A program made the position numbers and the translations under genes. 10,279 nucleotides of DNA, taken from assembly GCA_964523735.1 (NCBI GenBank), contig CAZFYZ010000124.1, forward strand, positions 1-10,279, read 5' to 3'. Positions 1 to 6,064 of this stretch are shown piece after piece. The notes under the pieces were generated by a model. It saw nothing but the letters and a program-made list of their open reading frames with translations, did not search any database and was not told the origin of the DNA. This DNA comes from CAZFYZ01 sp964523735. Its GTDB lineage: Bacteria > Armatimonadota > UBA5829. Each line of letters begins with the position of its first letter. Position 1 is the stretch's first letter.

Positions 1-919
1 CCATGACTATCACCATGTTGCGGAAGGCGTTCGGTGAGCGGAGCCAGGGCAGGTGGGTGAAGTTCATGCCATAGAAGCCGGTGATGAAGGAGAGCATCAT
101 CAGGATGGTGGCGGCCACAGTCAGGACCTTCATGACCTCGTTCAGGCGGTTGGATACGGCCGAGAGGTAGATGTCCAAGCTGCCGCTCAGGACTTCGCGG
201 ATGGTGTCCATCATGTCGAATATACGGATCATCCGGTTGTAAACGTCCTGAAAGTAGATGCGGTTCTCGCCTTCCACGAACGGGAAGTCGCGGCGTGAGA
301 GTTCCGTGACGACGTCCCGCTGTGGACCCAGCAGCCTGCGAATCTCAAATCCCTGGCGTTTCAGCACGAAGAGCCTCTGAAGAGACTCCTTATTCGAGTT
401 CTCAAGCATTTCGGTTTCGAGTTCATCGGCTGCGTCGTCTAGCTGCTCGACGAGGGGATAGTAGGTTTCCACAAGGTCCTCGGCGAGAAGGTAGACCGCG
501 TAGATCGAGCCTCGCTCGCAGGCTTGGGGCGTGTCCTTGTACTCATCCAGGGCCTTGTCCACGGCCTCGCTGTTCTTGTCGGAGGTGAGGGTGATAATCC
601 ATGTGCTGCCGGCAAAGACATGCAGTTCTGAAGGTTTGGGCTCGTGGTCTGCATCCTTGCCAGGTCGAAGCACGGTCAGATTGACGTAGAGGTGATCCGG
701 GAATTCATACAGATGCGGCCGGCGATAGGCGTCGAGGCAGGACTCGACAGCGACCCTGTGCAGCCCGAACTTCTGAGCGAGGTCACGTATCTCCTCTGGC
801 GTAGCCTCACGCACGTCCACCCAGAGGAGCTTGCACTCGCCCTCGACGAGCGATCTCCAGTCGTCGAGCGGCGCGTCTGTCTCAAGTCCATCTTTCGTGA
901 AGAGGTATGCTTTTGTCAT
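1..919 (-). CDS. corA: CorA-family magnesium/cobalt transport protein (3' end outside window)
   Basis: A 306-residue reading frame runs from an ATG at 919 off the left edge without a stop. The signature Y-G-M-N-F of CorA lies at about residues 283-287, directly after a hydrophobic helix (about 265-282). The visible protein ends just as the second membrane segment begins. Residues 1-260 are the acidic, alpha/beta then long-helical cytoplasmic part usual for the family (pentameric Mg2+/Co2+ channel of the inner membrane). The residues after GMNF read THLPW rather than the common ..MPE, which is a mild variation in the periplasmic loop. An in-frame TAG two codons upstream of the ATG supports this start, but no good Shine-Dalgarno is present. 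Family lengths of about 310-370 mean only the last 20-40 residues are missing. The gene lies 140 bp behind the dehydrogenase gene on the same strand. Family membership is firm; the transported ion is inferred. Confidence 0.93.
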   Translation of the reverse strand, partial: MTKAYLFTKDGLETDAPLDDWRSLVEGECKLLWVDVREATPEEIRDLAQKFGLHRVAVESCLDAYRRPHLYEFPDHLYVNLTVLRPGKDADHEPKPSELHVFAGSTWIITLTSDKNSEAVDKALDEYKDTPQACERGSIYAVYLLAEDLVETYYPLVEQLDDAADELETEMLENSNKESLQRLFVLKRQGFEIRRLLGPQRDVVTELSRRDFPFVEGENRIYFQDVYNRMIRIFDMMDTIREVLSGSLDIYLSAVSNRLNEVMKVLTVAATILMMLSFITGFYGMNFTHLPWLRSPNAFRNMVIVM

Positions 920-936
920 AGGCTATCGGGTTGGAG

Positions 937-945
937 CGTATAGCA
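937..945 (-). promoter_or_regulatory. possible extended -10 promoter element for corA
   Basis: On the minus strand the sequence TGC-TATACG lies about 18 nt upstream of the corA ATG, matching an extended -10 box (TGn + TATAAT-like). No convincing -35 is found 17 bp further upstream. If used, the leader would be only about 10 nt, which would fit the lack of a Shine-Dalgarno sequence. This rests on pattern matching only. Confidence 0.27.
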
Positions 946-960
946 CTCGACGGAAATCAA

Positions 961-1046
961 TCACGAAAGCAGGAAAGGCGAAAACGCCAAAGAGGAGTCT
1001 CAATACTCCGGGCTTTCGTGCTTTCGCGCATTTCGTGCTTTCGTGA
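961..1046. repeat. palindromic TTTCGTG-type intergenic element with nested hairpins
   Basis: The ends are a perfect 11-bp inverted repeat: TCACGAAAGCA (961-971) and TGCTTTCGTGA (1036-1046). Inside are two further small perfect hairpins: GGCG-AAAA-CGCC (977-988) and GGAGT-CTCAAT-ACTCC (994-1009). The right half also repeats the words CTTTCGTG and CTTTCGCG in tandem (1012-1045). The element begins 14 bp beyond the dehydrogenase stop codon and fills most of the gap to corA. It resembles small non-coding palindromic repeats (REP/MITE-like) or a multi-hairpin 3' processing site. It has no T-tract typical of an intrinsic terminator. Whether it occurs elsewhere in the genome cannot be seen here. Confidence 0.6.
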
Positions 1047-1059
1047 CAAGGAATTTGCT

Positions 1060-2118
1060 CTAGGCGTCGGCCACGAACTGGGCAACCAGGTCGCCTACTT
1101 CACTGGTCGAGTAGCCCATCTTGCCGGCGCTCATGCTCTTGAGCTTGGTGCCTGTGACGTGCGCGATCGCCTTGTCCACGAGATCGGCTGCCTTTGCCTC
1201 ACCGATGGTCTCGAGGAGCATCTGCATCGCGCCTATGGCCGCCAGCGGGTTGATGATGTTCATGCCCGTGTACTTTGGTGCGGAGCCGCCGATCGGCTCG
1301 AACATTGAGACTCCCTGCGGGTTGATGTTTCCGCCGGCTGCGATGCCCATTCCGCCCTGCGTCATAGCGCCGAGGTCGGTAATGATATCACCGAACATGT
1401 TGTCAGTGACGATGACGTCGAACCACTCGGGGTTCTTGACCATCCACATGGTGGTCGCGTCAACGTGCGCGTAATCGGTCGTGATGTCCGGGTACTCCTT
1501 CGCGACCTCGTGGAACGTCCTCTCCCAGAGATCGAATGCATAGGTCAGGACGTTGGTCTTCCCGCAGAGAGTGAGTTTCTTTCTCTTGTTGCGCTTGCGG
1601 CAGTAATCAAACGCATAACGCAGGCATCGCTCGACACCCTTACGCGTGTTGATCGACTCCTGCACGGCGACTTCATCGAGCGTGCCCTTCTTGAGCGTGC
1701 CGCCGGCCCCCGCGTAAAGACCCTCAGTGTTCTCGCGAACGACGACGTAGTCTATATCCTCCGGCCCCTTGTCCTTGAGCGGGGTATCAACGCCAGGATA
1801 GAGCTTGACTGGTCTCAGGTTGATATACTGGTCCAGGCCGAATCGCAGAGACAGCAGAATCCCCTTCTCCAGGATTCCCGGCTTGACGTCGGGATGACCG
1901 ATCGCGCCGAGGAAGATCGCGTCGTACTTGCGCATCTCGTCAGCGGCATCGTCCGGAAGTATATTGCCCGTAGCCAGGTAGCGGTCTCCGCCCCAGTCAT
2001 ACTCGGTAGTCTCATACTTGAAGCCTGTCTTCTGCGCGGCTGCTGCGAGGACCTTGAGGCCTTCTCTCACGACTTCCGGGCCTGTTCCGTCGCCCGGGAG
2101 CACTGCTATCTTATGCAT
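1060..2118 (-). CDS. leuB: 3-isopropylmalate dehydrogenase-like beta-decarboxylating dehydrogenase
   Basis: The 352-residue protein belongs to the isopropylmalate/isocitrate/tartrate dehydrogenase family, which oxidises and decarboxylates 2-hydroxy acids with NAD(P)+ and Mg2+/Mn2+. It shows the N-terminal LPGDGTGPE (residues 7-15), substrate arginines in LSLR (92), LRP (102) and VREN (128), Tyr135, Lys187 in CGKTN, metal-binding Asp220, Asp244 and Asp248, and the family signature around NMFGD (240-244). The start has a good ribosome-binding site (GGGAGGAA about 10 nt upstream) and length is normal for LeuB. Two oddities blur the exact reaction. RENTEGLYAG (128-137) is of the type seen in isocitrate, homoisocitrate and tartrate dehydrogenases rather than the REL-TGGIYFG of classical LeuB. 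The cofactor loop reads GGSAPKYTG (277-285) instead of HGSAPDIAG. No leuA, leuC or leuD lies next to it, so context does not settle the substrate. Family certain; leuB is the most likely name. Confidence 0.82.
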   Translation of the reverse strand: MHKIAVLPGDGTGPEVVREGLKVLAAAAQKTGFKYETTEYDWGGDRYLATGNILPDDAADEMRKYDAIFLGAIGHPDVKPGILEKGILLSLRFGLDQYINLRPVKLYPGVDTPLKDKGPEDIDYVVVRENTEGLYAGAGGTLKKGTLDEVAVQESINTRKGVERCLRYAFDYCRKRNKRKKLTLCGKTNVLTYAFDLWERTFHEVAKEYPDITTDYAHVDATTMWMVKNPEWFDVIVTDNMFGDIITDLGAMTQGGMGIAAGGNINPQGVSMFEPIGGSAPKYTGMNIINPLAAIGAMQMLLETIGEAKAADLVDKAIAHVTGTKLKSMSAGKMGYSTSEVGDLVAQFVADA

Positions 2119-2205
2119 ACGCTGTAAGTTCCTCCCATCGTTCGTGTGCGTGCTGGTTACGCTTGGTAGAAGCTAGAAGGTGTGTTCAACCTATCCGGGC
2201 GCGAA

Positions 2206-2231
2206 TCCTCCCGTGGACGCTCGCGGGAGGA
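2206..2231. promoter_or_regulatory. inverted repeat in divergent leuB-WYL region, possible operator
   Basis: TCCTCCCG (2206-2213) and CGGGAGGA (2224-2231) form a perfect 8-bp inverted repeat around a 10-nt spacer. It lies between the divergent starts of the dehydrogenase (2118) and the WYL regulator (2281), about 50 bp upstream of the latter. WYL regulators often bind sites in their own divergent promoter regions, so an operator is plausible. The arms also look like Shine-Dalgarno sequences on both strands, so a leader hairpin is an alternative. No clear -35/-10 pair was found in 2119-2280 on either strand. Confidence 0.4.
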
Positions 2232-2280
2232 ATACCAGGCGGGCATTGATAACACGACCAGGAGAGAGGTTCGGTAAACG

Positions 2281-3273
2281 TTGTCCAAGTCGACGCTTCT
2301 TATTGAGATGATTGACCTGCTCCGGGAGAGACCCGGGATCGCCATCGACGAACTGGCGCGAGTGCTCAAGCGGTCGGAGAGAACCATCTACAGGTGGCTT
2401 TCAGACATAGATAGCCATCCCAGGACGTCGGTGGTCTGCGAGGACGGAGGGTACTACATATCCGACTGCTCGTCGGGACGGACGGTAGATCTCACACCAC
2501 GGGAACTCTTGGCCCTCAGCATGGGCCTGAAGTCCGGAGTGTTTGGGCAAGGTTCCCCTGTTGCGAATGATGCTGAATCCGCCTGGCTGAAGATACGAGA
2601 CGCGGTCTGCTGGGAGAAACTGCAAGACGCGAGCGAAATGGCTGTTTCGCGTTCGGTTGCCGTAAGCGCGCCCGCTGTTGACCTGCCTGAGGGGCTTGTC
2701 GAGACGCTGGATTGGGCGATATCGTCGCATCATCAGCTCAGAATTGTCTATCGGTCTCAGAGGAACAACAGGACCAGCGAATACACGATCGAGCCCTATG
2801 CGCTCGCTTTCAGGCGGCACAGTTGGTACCTGCTCGGGAATTGCATCGAGCGCGGCAAGGTCATGCAGTTCAAGTTAGTGAGGTTCCTGAGCGCGGTCGG
2901 TACAGGAATGAGGTTCAGGCCCCCTGAGGACTTCTCGGTGGAGCGCCACTTTGCGTTGAGTTGGGAAGCCTGGTCCGGAGGCGAGCCAGTTACCGTTCGG
3001 GTCAGATTTGCTCCTGAGGTCGCGCGAATGATATCCGAATCGCGCCGCCATCCTACCCAGATCATCTCGCCTCAGCCCGACGGCAGCGTGATCTTTGAGG
3101 TCACCGTGGCCGGGATAGAGGAGATAGCCATCTGGATAATGGGCTATGGCAAGCACGCCACGGTTCTTGAGCCCGATTCCTTGCGTGAGCTCATCCTCGA
3201 TCACGCTCAGGCCACCGTGGCGAACTATTCAACGGATAACCTGGTAGACTCCGCTGAAGCGTCCCTCTGCTAG
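2281..3273 (+). CDS. WYL-domain transcriptional regulator (HTH + WYL + C-terminal WCX)
   Basis: The 330-residue protein starts with a winged helix-turn-helix of the HTH_11/DeoR-like type (about residues 5-60; IDELARVLKRSERTIYRWL is the HTH core). A linker follows, and then a WYL domain (about 140-210) containing the diagnostic SWYLLG (181-186) preceded by IEPYAL (170-175). The C-terminal part (about 235-315) fits the WCX extension. WYL proteins are ligand- or nucleic-acid-responsive regulators of DNA damage, defence and metabolic genes. The start is TTG at 2281, chosen because GGAGAGAGG lies about 11 nt upstream and a TAA sits two codons before it; the only near alternative is ATG at 2308, which has no ribosome-binding site. 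The gene is divergent from the dehydrogenase gene, which may be its target. No toxin, nuclease or defence gene is beside it, so a metabolic role is the simpler guess. Confidence 0.88.
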   Translation: MSKSTLLIEMIDLLRERPGIAIDELARVLKRSERTIYRWLSDIDSHPRTSVVCEDGGYYISDCSSGRTVDLTPRELLALSMGLKSGVFGQGSPVANDAESAWLKIRDAVCWEKLQDASEMAVSRSVAVSAPAVDLPEGLVETLDWAISSHHQLRIVYRSQRNNRTSEYTIEPYALAFRRHSWYLLGNCIERGKVMQFKLVRFLSAVGTGMRFRPPEDFSVERHFALSWEAWSGGEPVTVRVRFAPEVARMISESRRHPTQIISPQPDGSVIFEVTVAGIEEIAIWIMGYGKHATVLEPDSLRELILDHAQATVANYSTDNLVDSAEASLC

Positions 3274-3276
3274 CCC

Positions 3277-3305
3277 GCACTATTCACGAGCAGAGTGAAT
3301 AGTGC
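3277..3305 (+). terminator. hairpin after the WYL gene, possible terminator
   Basis: GCACTATTCAC (3277-3287) and GTGAATAGTGC (3295-3305) form a perfect 11-bp stem with a 7-nt loop, starting 4 bp after the WYL stop codon. The position fits a transcription end, but no T-run follows on either strand, so it may instead be a factor-dependent or 3'-protecting hairpin, or a protein-binding palindrome. Confidence 0.45.
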
Positions 3306-3326
3306 TCAGCTAGCTATAAGCTCAGA

Positions 3327-3381
3327 GCGTCTTCTCGGAGAGAAGATCGCGGGAGCCGCGGCTTATTCGCGTGGCGAATAA
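3327..3381. repeat. cluster of three perfect inverted repeats
   Basis: Three palindromes lie end to end. TCTTCTC (3330-3336) pairs with GAGAAGA (3340-3346) around a 3-nt loop, with flanking GCG/CGC able to extend the stem past one bulge. AGCCGCGGCT (3354-3363) is a perfect 10-bp palindrome. TTATTCGC (3363-3370) pairs with GCGAATAA (3374-3381) around GTG. The last one shares the pattern YTATTCRC...GYGAATAR with the hairpin at 3277-3305. No coding sequence covers this stretch. Confidence 0.55.
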
Positions 3382-3427
3382 TGCAGGCTAGGGTGTCAGG
3401 TCCTCAACCGTCACTACGAGCACTTGC

Positions 3428-3467
3428 AAAGAAAGGGCCCCGGGGGTTGGAGGAGCCCCCCGGGGCC
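3428..3467 (-). terminator. intrinsic terminator of the secreted-protein gene
   Basis: Read on the minus strand, a perfect 11-bp GC stem (3457-3467 with 3436-3446, 10-nt loop) begins 13 nt after the stop codon at 3481. It is followed by CTTTCTTTG. A strong GC stem plus a T-rich tail fits a Rho-independent terminator, though the T-run is interrupted by one C. Confidence 0.75.
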
Positions 3468-3480
3468 TAGCTGGCAGCTG

Positions 3481-5772
3481 CTACGGCACCACCACCGGAA
3501 CAGCCGGGTCCGGCTGTCCGAACTGTCGGTTCGGGATCAGGAACCCGCGGTCGTTGAACACGTTGTAGTTGACGAACTCGTAGTTGGCGTTGATGGCCGC
3601 CAGGATGTCGGCAAGCTGATCGCATCCGGTCAGGCCGTAGGAGGCCGGCGACGCTCCGCCGAGAACGGCGTTTGCGATGTTGCGGACCTCTCTCACAGTC
3701 TTGCCCTTGAATATGCTAGACGCGAGCTTGAAGAGCTCCAGGTCGTAGCCCAGGGTCCTCGGCATGAGCCGCCTGTCGTTGTAGGCGATGTTCAGTTGCA
3801 GTGCCAACAGCTCACCGGCGAGCCGGCCGCCTACTCCGTTGGGTAATGTCCACGCGTTCAGGTAGTTGGCGTTGAGTTTGCCGCATGGACCGTTCTGGGG
3901 CAGGAACAGGCAGAGTCTCTTCAGACCCACGGATGTGCCCTCCCAGGTCATGGTCTTGCCTTGGCCGATGATCACCAGGTTGTGGTAGAGTGTGCCGAAG
4001 TAGGTGAAGTTGGCAAAGGCTATCGGGAAGCGGTTGTAGACCATCCCGCCGTTGATGACCGTGTTTGCGGGATCGCAGAAGTCGCGCCAGCCCTGCTGAG
4101 TGAATGTTACCGGGATGAAGCACTGGCGCTCATTCGGCGGTGAAAGACAGAAGTCAACTCTCACGTCGGATGAGTGTCCGACGCCGACGTTGACGACACC
4201 CGACGCGGGCAGCGGGAATGTGCTGTTGCCGTTGATGGAGTCGCAGTAAGTCGTGACGATCCAGGCAAGCCCGGAGTTGGCCGGAAGCGCCGGCGGAGTC
4301 AACTGGTACGTTCCGGGGCGGATTCCGCCCTCTGCCGGCTGGCCTACTACCTGAATCTCAGGGATGATGTAGCTGCCGTCGGCCTGCACGTTTACTGCCG
4401 GAACCGGGTAGGCGAGGCTCTCGTGGCCAACTCCCAACGCGATGTTCGGTAGGAGTGTAATGGCCTCCTCACAGAACTGGCCGATCAGACGCGATGGCTG
4501 ACGGTTGTAGAAGTAGTTGCAGCCATAGATTTGGCCGACCACGGTTGGCTGCGGCAAGGTGATCTCGAGGATGTTGGCCGGATCGAAGCTTATGTTCGGG
4601 CACGGCCACACAGACGTTGCCACGGTGTGCAGGTAGCCGCCCGGCCAGGGGGACAAAGGCCCCAGAGGCGCGGCAATATCGTCGAGCGGCGGGTTGCATT
4701 CAGGTGGCACCGGGTCCGGATCGCCCATGACGATCTCGAACTCCTGCCGCCACTGCAGCGGGCCGAAGCAGAACGCTCCGTTCTCGCCCGTGACTGTTGT
4801 TGCGACGAGCACGGGGTTCATTGGGTCCGTATTGTCATAGAGCTGCACCGTCACACCTGGGATCCCGATTGGATCGGGCTGGGTGGGGCTGGTGCACGGG
4901 TTTGGCGGGTTCTGGACAGCGCAGTCGGGGACGGGTTCCCACTCAGGCGGGTTCTGCTGGCCGTTCGGTCCCACATAATGCGGGTTCTGCCACGGCCACG
5001 GGGCCTGATCGATCCACTTGTTCCCGCAGATCACTACCGGCTGCCAGTTTCCGACCAATATGTCTGGGTTCGGTCCGGAGACGACGTTGACGGGGAACGG
5101 GCTCACTCCGCCCTGCGTGGTCTGCTGCCATCCGGGTGGGAGAACATCGGTGATGGTCAGTTGGGTGGAACCGACGCAGTTGACTGCTATGTTGATGGTG
5201 CAGCAGCCGTCTTCGCCGGTTATGCATTCCACAGAGCCGAAGGGACCTGTCACGATGAAGTGCCAGCCCTGGATCGGCGGGTCTGTTGGGTCTTTGATCC
5301 CGTCGCCGTTGATGTCGCGGAACTTGCAGATTCTGAAAGTCGCTCCGCCCGTGACGATCACTGCGGTCAGGGCCTGGTCCTCGATCTTGCGCAGAGTCCC
5401 ATTGCACCAGTTCGAGTAGAATGTGACTCTGCCATAGTAGCAGCCGCACGCAAGCCCGGCGGGGATGTTCCAGACGTAGAAGTTGGAGAACGGGTTCACG
5501 CCGGGGCAGGCGAAGTTCACCGGGAATCCCGGCAGCACGTTCATGTTGGTATCGAGTATCTCGAATGTGTAGGGCGTGCTGCATGTGATGCCGGCCCCGG
5601 TCTCGATGGTCCAGTCGAACCGAATGTTGCCGGTGCCGTCGTTAGCAGCGCCTGACGGTGGCGCGGGGTTTCTGGAAAGGCATATCCCAGGAACCGCCTG
5701 CGCCGGCGGGGCGAGTGACATTGCCACAAGCACCGCAAGGAGCGCGATTACGATAGGCGTGTGTCGAGACAA
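3481..5772 (-). CDS. secreted cysteine-rich protein with SdrD_B/Cna-B-like domains
   Basis: The 763-residue protein opens with a signal peptide (hydrophobic core about 7-20, likely cleavage after AQA, residue 26). A cysteine-rich beta region follows (about 27-145). An SdrD_B/Cna-B-like module (about 147-245) carries a calcium-loop-like DINGDGIKD (153-161). A second module (about 247-345) opens with CGNKWID, holds a Pro/Trp/Asn-rich insertion (about 257-300), and resumes at IPGVTVQLYD (304-313). Less clear beta segments run to about 545. The C-terminal region (about 551-763) contains GELLALQLNIAYND (653-666) and resembles a domain I recall from other large secreted bacterial proteins. There are 26 cysteines, all after the signal peptide, suggesting disulfides. 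No LPXTG, PEP-CTERM or C-terminal membrane segment is seen. The start is TTG with GGGAGAG 6 nt upstream. It is probably an extracellular structural or adhesive protein; the actual function is unknown. Confidence 0.8.
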   Translation of the reverse strand: MSRHTPIVIALLAVLVAMSLAPPAQAVPGICLSRNPAPPSGAANDGTGNIRFDWTIETGAGITCSTPYTFEILDTNMNVLPGFPVNFACPGVNPFSNFYVWNIPAGLACGCYYGRVTFYSNWCNGTLRKIEDQALTAVIVTGGATFRICKFRDINGDGIKDPTDPPIQGWHFIVTGPFGSVECITGEDGCCTINIAVNCVGSTQLTITDVLPPGWQQTTQGGVSPFPVNVVSGPNPDILVGNWQPVVICGNKWIDQAPWPWQNPHYVGPNGQQNPPEWEPVPDCAVQNPPNPCTSPTQPDPIGIPGVTVQLYDNTDPMNPVLVATTVTGENGAFCFGPLQWRQEFEIVMGDPDPVPPECNPPLDDIAAPLGPLSPWPGGYLHTVATSVWPCPNISFDPANILEITLPQPTVVGQIYGCNYFYNRQPSRLIGQFCEEAITLLPNIALGVGHESLAYPVPAVNVQADGSYIIPEIQVVGQPAEGGIRPGTYQLTPPALPANSGLAWIVTTYCDSINGNSTFPLPASGVVNVGVGHSSDVRVDFCLSPPNERQCFIPVTFTQQGWRDFCDPANTVINGGMVYNRFPIAFANFTYFGTLYHNLVIIGQGKTMTWEGTSVGLKRLCLFLPQNGPCGKLNANYLNAWTLPNGVGGRLAGELLALQLNIAYNDRRLMPRTLGYDLELFKLASSIFKGKTVREVRNIANAVLGGASPASYGLTGCDQLADILAAINANYEFVNYNVFNDRGFLIPNRQFGQPDPAVPVVVP

Positions 5773-6064
5773 GGTGATCTCTCCCTTCCTATAAGAAGTT
5801 GGGCCAAGGGTCGAACGCGGGCAGAGGTCGGATTGCCTGCGCTATGCCGGGTCGGTTCCGGCTGACTGGAAGGCATATACCCGTTGCCAGCACACATGTA
5901 AACGAACAATCACAGGCGAGCTCCCGCCTTGGCGCGGCTGTCGCGCCCAGCACCCACACTGTGCGATCTTTGCGTTAGGTCGCTTCCATATAGGTTGTCT
6001 AGAAGGAACCAGCCGCCGGCCTCGATAACGATGTCTCATTACAATCTCTGCAGCGGGGTGCGCC
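5773..6064. other. divergent intergenic region with two small hairpins
   Basis: This 292-bp region separates the secreted-protein gene (minus) from the DUF4026/DUF2314-like gene (plus). Besides the minus-strand promoter at 5874-5902 it holds two perfect inverted repeats. GCCGG-7 nt-CCGGC (5846-5862) falls in the probable 5' leader of the secreted-protein mRNA. GGCGCG-GCTGT-CGCGCC (5931-5947) lies upstream of both genes. I found no convincing promoter for the plus-strand gene and no known riboswitch. Confidence 0.5.
5874..5902 (-). promoter_or_regulatory. sigma70-type promoter of the secreted-protein gene
   Basis: On the minus strand TTTACA (5897-5902) and TATATG (5874-5879) are separated by exactly 17 bp. 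This is close to the sigma70 consensus and oriented toward the gene starting at 5772. Transcription would begin near 5867, giving a leader of about 95 nt. It is the best promoter match in the window, but it is pattern-based only. Confidence 0.6.

Noticed and set aside
53..943. Several open frames on both strands in the first 950 bases
   Set aside because: They are out of frame or antisense to the CorA reading frame, which carries the GMN motif and explains the whole stretch.
961..1046. CRISPR-like or integron-like repeat
   Set aside because: There are no regularly spaced direct repeats with unique spacers and no cas or integrase gene. The structure is an inverted repeat.
1465..2127. 220-codon open frame on the plus strand
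   Set aside because: It is antisense to the dehydrogenase gene and has no recognisable product.
2281..3273. Defence-island role for the WYL regulator
   Set aside because: WYL regulators often accompany defence systems, but no nuclease, methylase, helicase or toxin gene is present in the window.
4531..5655. 374-codon open frame on the plus strand inside the secreted-protein gene
   Set aside because: It is antisense to a gene with a signal peptide, promoter, ribosome-binding site and terminator, and its translation is Arg/Val/Asp-rich with no recognisable domain. It is a shadow of GC-rich codon use.
3481..5772. Dockerin or cellulosome component
   Set aside because: The DINGDGIKD loop resembles one dockerin calcium loop, but the required duplicated loop-helix pair is missing and the context fits an SdrD_B-type module better.
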